Part shown: one piece after another, positions 14,401 through 17,995 of the stretch
Numbering within the stretch: position 1 is the first letter of the stretch
Layout of the letters: every line of letters starts with the position of its first letter
DNA from: Candidatus Fermentibacteraceae bacterium
GTDB lineage: Bacteria > Fermentibacterota > Fermentibacteria > Fermentibacterales > JCC-6
NCBI GenBank assembly: GCA_030596465.1
Contig: JAUVJW010000010.1
Span: forward strand, 1 to 17,995
Direction: 5' to 3'
Length of the DNA stretch: 17,995 nt
Notes under the pieces: model-generated
What the model was told of the DNA's origin: nothing
The model's input: only the letters and a program-made list of their open reading frames with translations
Database searches by the model: none
Made by a program: the position numbers and the translations under genes

Positions 14401-16728
14401 ATTTGCCGCCGATGTCCATTCCAGGAGGTTTTTCCTGGTGATGGTCAGTCTAAAAAGAGTAACCGCGACCGCATGCAGCTTCATAATTGTCTCGTATGGA
14501 AGGAAGACCAGCCCGAATAATGCCCTAAGCCAGTGTTGTCCGGGAGATCTTCCCGGCCAGCGGAGTGGTTTTCTAATGGATTCCATTATTGGGCATCGGA
14601 AGAATATCACCAGAGAGATAACGGTCCAGAAAACAGGGGATCCAGGTAGATAAAGCCACCCGGACAGCAGAAGAATCAGCAGTGCGGGTTCAGAAAGACT
14701 CCTTCTCATGTTATCCAGAATTTTCCATTTATCCAGATTGGAGAAGCTGTTTCTCAGCTTTCCTCCAGAGGAACCAGGAACCATTCGCCGGAGCCAGGGT
14801 AAAAGCTGCCAGTCTCCTCTCACCCACCTGTGCAGACGATAGACCCATGTAATGTAGTTAGGTGGGAAGTCTTCGTAGAACACTATATCGCTCACCAGTC
14901 CAGCCCTGCCCTGCATACCTTCAAAGAGATCGTGGCTGAGAAGCGAATTTGGCGGCACTTTTCCTTCAAGGCTGTTTTCGAATGCGATCGGGTCGTAAAT
15001 ACCCTTTCCTACATAGCTGCCTTCGCCGAAAAGATCCTGGTAAACATCGGATACAGCATTTGAATAAAGATCCACGCTGAAGTCTCCCGGAAATACCTTT
15101 AAAAAAACAGAACGCCGTGCCCCGCCCGACGCTGGAAGTACTCTGGGTTGAAGAACGGAGTAACCCGTGTTTCCATCGAATTGATTCAGTGGATGAGCTA
15201 TAGTGGCAACGAGTTGTGCCGCAGACCCCGAAGGTAATGCCGTATCACTGTCCAGTGTAATGACATAACGAATATTTGAAGGGACTTTTCCCGTAATGTA
15301 TGAAGTTTCCCCGTGTTTCAGGAGCAATCTGTTGAATTCCATCAGTTTGCCCCTTTTTCTTTCCCATCCCATCCAGCTGTTTTCGGCGCTGTTCCAGAGT
15401 CTTTTCCTGTGGAAAATGTGAAAAATATCTCCTGATCTGCGCCCGTATCTTATATTCAGATCTTTTATTTCTCTCAGGACACAATCAAGCAGATCGTCGT
15501 CATCCGGCATAATTTCAAATGGAGCATCTTTGTAATCGGAAAGCAGGGCAAATTCAAGATTTTTATCGGGATTTCCCAGGTAATGCTGTTCCAGCTGTTT
15601 CACAAGAACTTTTAGCTCTTCTTTACTTTCGAGCAGTGTGGGAATTACCACAATGGTTCTGCAATCTCCGGGAATTCCCCTGGTATAATCCATTCTGGGA
15701 AGTCTCTTCGGAGATGTTGAATGCAAAATGATCTCGTTAATTACATCTACCCCCACCGATGATGCCGGGAGCAGGGAAAGGAGGATTACAGTAAGCACTC
15801 CCAGGGTGTCTGCTCCGCTGCCGGACGCATAGACGGCAAACAGCCACAGCACAAGAATTGTGAGTACAGAAATCCCCCCGAGATAAAAAGTGAGTTTCCA
15901 GCGAAAAGATGCGAGAAAATTTCTGCGGGTACAACCCACTGCGTGTCTTAGAAGGGCGCGACCCTCTTGTGTATTGAGAAAGAACCCCACATGTGAAGAG
16001 CGTTGGTCAGCGGAGGCTGTTCCGGCAAGTTCAACACACTTCAGGGCAATTTCAGTTTCAGGAATTTCAGCACATCTTGAGGCGTTCTCAACAAAATTTC
16101 TGTAACTGTTACGAGTTTTAAAATCCATTTTACGGTAAATTCTTGCGGGGTCATTCCTTAGAATATTTTCTACAAGGCTGACTCTCTCAAAAATATCTTT
16201 CCAGTCCACCTCGTCAAACAGACGGAGATTCAGAATACAAAACGAGATATCTTCATCGGATGTTTTATCTTCGAGAATGCGTTCAAGGGTTTCTGCGAGA
16301 TCAAGAAGGACACAAAGCCGCAGCATGGATGGAACTGCCCACACCTCCCCTGTTGTCAGCGGAGTTGTTTTCTGATACTTATTCAGAAAACGAACAACTT
16401 TTGAGATATCCAGCAGTTCAGTTTGATGTTCAATAATCTCGGAACAGACGGAGAAAATTCTTGTCGCGTCATTGGTATACGCGGTTGTTTGAACAGGCAG
16501 TTGCCTGTAGTACTTGAAAGGAAGGTCTTCTCTTATCTGTCGGACAGCCCGCTGGACAATATAGTAGTTGTCCTGAAGCCATTCTGAAGCACTGGTACTT
16601 ATTTCCCTGTTGTCTCTGAAGTACCGGTATGCTGATTTAACCGTATTTTTCGATCTGCTGAGAACAGAGGGTAATTTGTAAGACTTTTTCCGGCGGAGGT
16701 ACCGTACACCGATTAATGCTGAAAGCAT
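8401..16728 (-). CDS. cgs: Cyclic beta-1,2-glucan synthase (Cgs/NdvB family), full length
   Basis: A 2775-residue inner-membrane enzyme that builds beta-1,2-glucan from UDP-glucose, closes it to a ring and trims it. The N-terminal ASEWLQDNYYIVQRAVRQIR block (about 47-66) and the 'LNKYQKTTPLTTGEVWAVPSMLRL' region are typical of the family. Membrane segments lie near 275-330, 680-715, 730-760 and 790-825. The GT84 domain lies between them, with RTIVVIPTLLES (about 353), D493-S-D495 in VITLDSDTALP, LSHDLFEGMQG and HRWVRGDWQ (633-641). A glycoamylase-like cyclisation domain (GH189 type) spans about 1237-1440, with candidate catalytic acids E1328 (GISESGYY) and E1398 (GFFEAADF) and SYMAHHQGM. Two GH94-type beta-sandwich domains begin near 1480 and 1974. 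The GH94-like barrel has DWND at 2453-2456, RENGGQYTH (about 2601) and GGWTWYTGSSGW (about 2672). A strong GGAGGGAG precedes the ATG. The gene lies 34 nt downstream of the UspA gene, so they are probably co-transcribed. The length matches the family (about 2800-2870) and no break is seen. Confidence 0.93.
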   Translation of the reverse strand: MLSALIGVRYLRRKKSYKLPSVLSRSKNTVKSAYRYFRDNREISTSASEWLQDNYYIVQRAVRQIREDLPFKYYRQLPVQTTAYTNDATRIFSVCSEIIEHQTELLDISKVVRFLNKYQKTTPLTTGEVWAVPSMLRLCVLLDLAETLERILEDKTSDEDISFCILNLRLFDEVDWKDIFERVSLVENILRNDPARIYRKMDFKTRNSYRNFVENASRCAEIPETEIALKCVELAGTASADQRSSHVGFFLNTQEGRALLRHAVGCTRRNFLASFRWKLTFYLGGISVLTILVLWLFAVYASGSGADTLGVLTVILLSLLPASSVGVDVINEIILHSTSPKRLPRMDYTRGIPGDCRTIVVIPTLLESKEELKVLVKQLEQHYLGNPDKNLEFALLSDYKDAPFEIMPDDDDLLDCVLREIKDLNIRYGRRSGDIFHIFHRKRLWNSAENSWMGWERKRGKLMEFNRLLLKHGETSYITGKVPSNIRYVITLDSDTALPSGSAAQLVATIAHPLNQFDGNTGYSVLQPRVLPASGGARRSVFLKVFPGDFSVDLYSNAVSDVYQDLFGEGSYVGKGIYDPIAFENSLEGKVPPNSLLSHDLFEGMQGRAGLVSDIVFYEDFPPNYITWVYRLHRWVRGDWQLLPWLRRMVPGSSGGKLRNSFSNLDKWKILDNMRRSLSEPALLILLLSGWLYLPGSPVFWTVISLVIFFRCPIMESIRKPLRWPGRSPGQHWLRALFGLVFLPYETIMKLHAVAVTLFRLTITRKNLLEWTSAANTSRMFGGNTKRSLAWGHMYVVLIIVPLLVILFLLTGSSGIYPAIPFLLVWLASPEVEHIVSHTPPQEKPALGKDKNEILRKIAVRTWSFFDTFVGPEDHWLPPDHYQEDPLARIAHRTSPTNIGLYLLTILSARDMGYIGLQEFMLRVSDTLGGMKQLERYRGHLLNWYDTRTLKPLPPRYISTVDSGNLSGSLLTLARGCRDIGDCPQISRERWQGFVDTVNVLLDITETMKTDTAELDANLTAMKERTLKNMNDNDICLDMLVDLCNRELSRIDALLLEVVNRSMENTSSKTIGDLRTWSARMRIHLTGMLREIEDFYPWMLHISKFPKFLLSGNSSKAVASAWHLLLESLPSCPSPEEMEITAARTGHCITTLYTVTGDLAPSEIKVEALKWCKKLRRLLEQSVRTSTKIERNLKKLESQIRSEFSRMKFGFLYSRKRKVFHIGFNIESEHLDRNYYDLLASEARLAGLIAIARGDVPGDHWVHLSRPLTVASGGMGLLSWSGTMFEYLMPLLVTGNRTGTLLGESCCTAVRHQINHADEKGHPWGISESGYYRFDPGNHYQYRAFGVPGLGYKRGLEDDFVVTPYASLLAVSIEPESVIRNIDRMTDMGMMGRYGFFEAADFTPQRIPAGRKYMVVRSYMAHHQGMILLSITNFLRRDVMVDRFFDEPVMKVVKLLLQEQIPANPPIVYSHPEPGIRHAESKQHADLLPWSVSGEFPVPRVHYLSNGSYGELITDSGGGFCNWKELDLTRWRADTTLDNQGTWIYLKDMDSGNLWSVTLRPAGADSPDNRIHFLPHKVEFVSIHHEISTRMEIIVDPEEDAGIRRLEIVNNSSVRRKLFICSYSEVVLSPRCDDIRHPAFNKLFTTSEFSTNNGVLLFHRRKRSRDEEDVFLGHMISGSPKKSLSYETDRMKFIGRGASAACPEGLAGAIPNLSRTTGGTLDPVMCMGTELELPPEGSSVLYFVTFCASDKAGIQGLAERYSDTDVIESSFNRADFFSRRELATSGVSCFDLERIQPVLSSLFYPSASLRARPEILEVNTLGQKELWRFGISGDNPILLLSIKPEESTDLLVKLLRVHSFWKKRGLITDLVVLNEEESGYELKLQGKLNRLLSQTGADKILNTPGGVFLIRADQVSESELILLKTWAHVFLNCGSELEMQTREFGGRPVRLPEFVPVQAKADEPVPLLKKPEKLLFFNGSGGFSPDGREYVIYLKEGEWTPSPWINVISNPFLGFIASESGLGCSWAINSGENRLSPWNNDTVANTPGEAVYLRDEETGDFWSPSPLPVREKEAYLIRHGAGYTSWEHNSHGLIQKMIAYVSPEYPLKAVNVFLKNPGRHNRRISITFYIEPVLGSNRAQTQQFIVSEFNTHANAILACNTAGRKPPGGVFFLASSRTPNGLTTDRAEFMGRSGNYDNPASLHRTGLSGTIHPGLDPCMAIQIIIWIGPGENKEVTFLLGQGKSRKEVLDLIPDNMVGMQDGSVLGQIPGVWDGLLENITVDTPDTGMNIMLNRWLLYQTLSCRIWGRSALYQSSGAFGFRDQLQDCMALCNTAPEILRKHILKSASMQFPEGDVLHWWHPPGYTGVRTRCSDDLLWLPYATSLYVEKTGDRSILSEVIPFLEGNLLEDDEVERYAEYAPSDKKAALHEHCLRALEKGSTSGSHGLPLIGSHDWNDGMNRVGKDGKGESVWLGWFLYDTLIRYSRICLLLSDLHNFDNYTSRAESLKHTLNGNTWDGQWYLRGFYDDGTPLGSSANDECRIDSIAQSWAVLSGAGESERTEIAMNSVLEHLVDFNNNLLLLLAPPFDKSDHDPGYIMGYPPGIRENGGQYTHAAAWVAWAFAKQGRGDIAESLFRLLNPIYHSDSPRKRDIYRVEPYVAAADVYSAAEHRGQGGWTWYTGSSGWLYRLGIEAILGITTSGSNLIINPCIPAGWAGFNAIIKRGDATFRITVSNPDGVSTGVVSVTLDGIQLKSGLVPLDKDGSDHTVTVVMGTTL

Positions 16729-16732
16729 TTTT

Positions 16733-16740
16733 CTCCCTCC
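16733..16740 (-). promoter_or_regulatory. Strong ribosome-binding site of the glucan synthase gene
   Basis: On the minus strand AGCAGGAGGGAGAAAA precedes the ATG, so GGAGGGAG sits 4 nt from the start codon (the AGGAGG core about 7 nt away). It lies in the 34-nt gap after the UspA-protein stop and fixes the synthase start at 16728. Confidence 0.7.
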
Positions 16741-16762
16741 TGCTTCTCCCGCGCGTAGAAAA

Positions 16763-17719
16763 TTAGTGGCCGGCGCTTTCTCCCGCGGCTTTTTCGGCTC
16801 TTGTTCTTGCCGCTCTGCTGAAGGGTATGTCCTGCATCACAAGAAGAGGAGTAGAACCGTAGGCAATTAAGTTGACCGCAACACTGCCGTATGGCCAGCT
16901 CGTATCACCTTCGTATCCGTGTGCGCTGAGAATGACCAGTTCAACCTTCTCACTTTTCACCAGATTCTCAAGGGTTGCAGCTACATTATTACCTGCGGTC
17001 AGTCTTGTGGCAGGTACGATACTCTCTGAGGAAAGTTGAGCAGTTAACTGTTCCAGATATTCTTTTGCCACAGCCTGATTTCTCTCCAGCAACTGCTCTG
17101 AAAGTTTTACATCTTCCGCTGAAGGAGGTAATTTTCCCGGCATTTCCGGAGCCTTCAGAACATGAGCGAGAAGCAGTTCGGCGTTCTGTGCTCCGGCAAG
17201 CATTATGCCCACTGGTACCGCAGTTTCGGCACGACTTGAACAATCAAGAGCAACCATGATTCTGCTGTAACCTGATACAAGGTTCTGTGCCCCGTAAGCC
17301 CGGACAATCAGAATTGAGGTGTAGGAACGCAGTATTATTTTCTGAACAACACTGTTTATAGTCCAGCCACTGAGTCCGCTTCTGCCGTGGCTGGAAAGAA
17401 TCATGAAGTCAACACCATTGTTGTGAGCATATTCAATAACATTCTCCGCGGCAGATCCTTCAAGAAGAACACTGTTCACATCCGAAAGAGCTTCCCCAAG
17501 TCTTTCAGCTATTTTTTCAAGATACAGTTTGGCTTCCGCCCGTCTCATGTGCCAGTCAAGGGGATTAACAGGATAAATATCTGTAGATTGATCCGGGCGT
17601 TCGAGGGAATGAAGAAGAGTGACCCTGGATCCCATGGCATCAGCCATGATTATTACATGAGGTAACACACACTCGGCAAGGTCGGAGCCGTCAAGAGGAA
17701 CCAGAATATGGTTGAACAT
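16763..17719 (-). CDS. Universal stress protein, two tandem UspA domains
   Basis: A 318-residue cytoplasmic protein made of two Usp folds. Domain 1 (about 1-145) starts MFNHILVPLDGSDLAE, with the adenine-side Asp at residue 10, and carries SSHGRSGLSGWTINSV. Domain 2 (about 155-300) starts RIMVALDCSSRAET and carries SAHGYEGDTSWPYGSVA. The second domain has the complete GxxG-x6-GS nucleotide-binding loop; in the first, the last glycine is Asn (INSV), so ATP binding there may be weaker. Usp proteins are induced by starvation, osmotic and redox stress; some bind ATP. ATG 17719 is preferred over the in-frame GTG 17740 because GAGGAG sits 6 nt upstream and the family begins at this beta-strand. The gene is first in a probable operon with the glucan synthase. 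A basic Ala/Arg-rich tail (ARTRAEKAAGESAGH) extends past the fold. Confidence 0.88.
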   Translation of the reverse strand: MFNHILVPLDGSDLAECVLPHVIIMADAMGSRVTLLHSLERPDQSTDIYPVNPLDWHMRRAEAKLYLEKIAERLGEALSDVNSVLLEGSAAENVIEYAHNNGVDFMILSSHGRSGLSGWTINSVVQKIILRSYTSILIVRAYGAQNLVSGYSRIMVALDCSSRAETAVPVGIMLAGAQNAELLLAHVLKAPEMPGKLPPSAEDVKLSEQLLERNQAVAKEYLEQLTAQLSSESIVPATRLTAGNNVAATLENLVKSEKVELVILSAHGYEGDTSWPYGSVAVNLIAYGSTPLLVMQDIPFSRAARTRAEKAAGESAGH

Positions 17720-17995
17720 TTCATCTCCTCTCGCATACACTGTATTAGATTACTAACAGGAAGGTCTCGAAACCGCAAGGGGCAGGTCAAGTCAAGAATA
17801 TGACTATATGAGCTAATAACTATAATATACAGCAGCGCGACAGCAGAAAATGGACTAGGAGCGTGACCGAGAATGAAGCATCGGCATAAAGGTTTCACAA
17901 TCGGCTATAATCCTCGTAGATTATTGTCAAATAGCGGTGCTATTCTCCTCAAATCTCCAAGAATTCTAACTCGACCGTGAAGCCTTTCTACTCAA
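17720..17995 (-). promoter_or_regulatory. Upstream region of the uspA-cgs operon
   Basis: About 275 bp without a convincing gene on either strand. On the minus strand a perfect TTGACA (17930-17925) is followed after 15 nt by TATAGC (17909-17904), and an isolated TATATT (17829-17824) lies closer to the gene without a good -35. A short palindrome ATAGCGGTGCTAT (17931-17943) flanks the TTGACA and could be an operator. None of these is strong. The minus-strand reading frame in 17653-17898 overlaps the UspA start and shows no domain. Confidence 0.3.

Noticed and set aside
8401..16728. Many plus-strand open frames of 60-117 codons opposite the glucan synthase gene
   Set aside because: They are shadows of an 8.3-kb gene with strong motifs throughout; none has family motifs or a good ribosome-binding site.
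17740..17740. GTG 17740 as start of the UspA protein
   Set aside because: It adds seven residues outside the fold and places the GAGGAG ribosome-binding site inside the gene; ATG 17719 fits better.
17653..17898. Minus-strand 81-codon frame upstream of the UspA gene
   Set aside because: It overlaps the well-supported UspA start region in another frame and shows no recognisable motif.

Overview
The window looks like chromosomal DNA from an uncultured or little-studied bacterium. GC content is moderate, genes are tightly packed, and stop codons (TAA, TGA, TAG) are standard. The first gene fragment ends in a FlgD/Por-type C-terminal sorting tail (ATGIYF ... SQTGKFLLFR). Such tails are typical of FCB-group bacteria and relatives, so an FCB-like lineage (Fermentibacterota-like, for example) is a reasonable low-confidence guess. 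I see no rRNA, tRNA, CRISPR array, insertion sequence, phage gene or recognisable defence system.

Region 1 (1-6043, + strand) is a core housekeeping block. After the tail of a secreted protein come cmk (cytidylate kinase), plsC (1-acyl-glycerol-3-phosphate acyltransferase), rpsA (six-domain ribosomal protein S1 with a long acidic tail), mtaB (tRNA methylthiotransferase), coaE (dephospho-CoA kinase) and a membrane-anchored TPR protein. The genes overlap by a few bases (ATGA, TGATG, 17 nt), except at rpsA-mtaB, where a strong GTAA-loop hairpin fills the short gap. The block supplies nucleotide, lipid, translation and cofactor functions. A GNRA-loop hairpin follows the last gene.

Region 2 (6044-8378, + strand) starts with about 260 bp of non-coding DNA holding four copies of a 46-48 bp tandem repeat and a perfect inverted repeat. 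The last copy runs into the start of a polytopic GT-C-type glycosyltransferase with no canonical start codon where one is expected. A small MmpS-like lipoprotein follows.

Region 3 (8401-17719, - strand) is a convergent two-gene operon: a tandem UspA-domain stress protein and a giant (2775 aa) cyclic beta-1,2-glucan synthase. The synthase carries, in order, N-terminal and membrane segments, a GT84 glucosyltransferase, a glycoamylase-like (GH189-type) cyclisation domain and a GH94-like phosphorylase module. The pairing suggests stress- or osmolarity-linked production of periplasmic glucan. The last ~255 bp is its upstream region.

The points most worth a second look are the broken-looking starts of cmk and the GT-C gene, the Walker A lysine missing from CoaE, the repeat array fused to the GT-C gene, the hairpin that hides a GGAGG before mtaB, and the uspA-cgs operon. 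I did not find a clear new multi-gene system.
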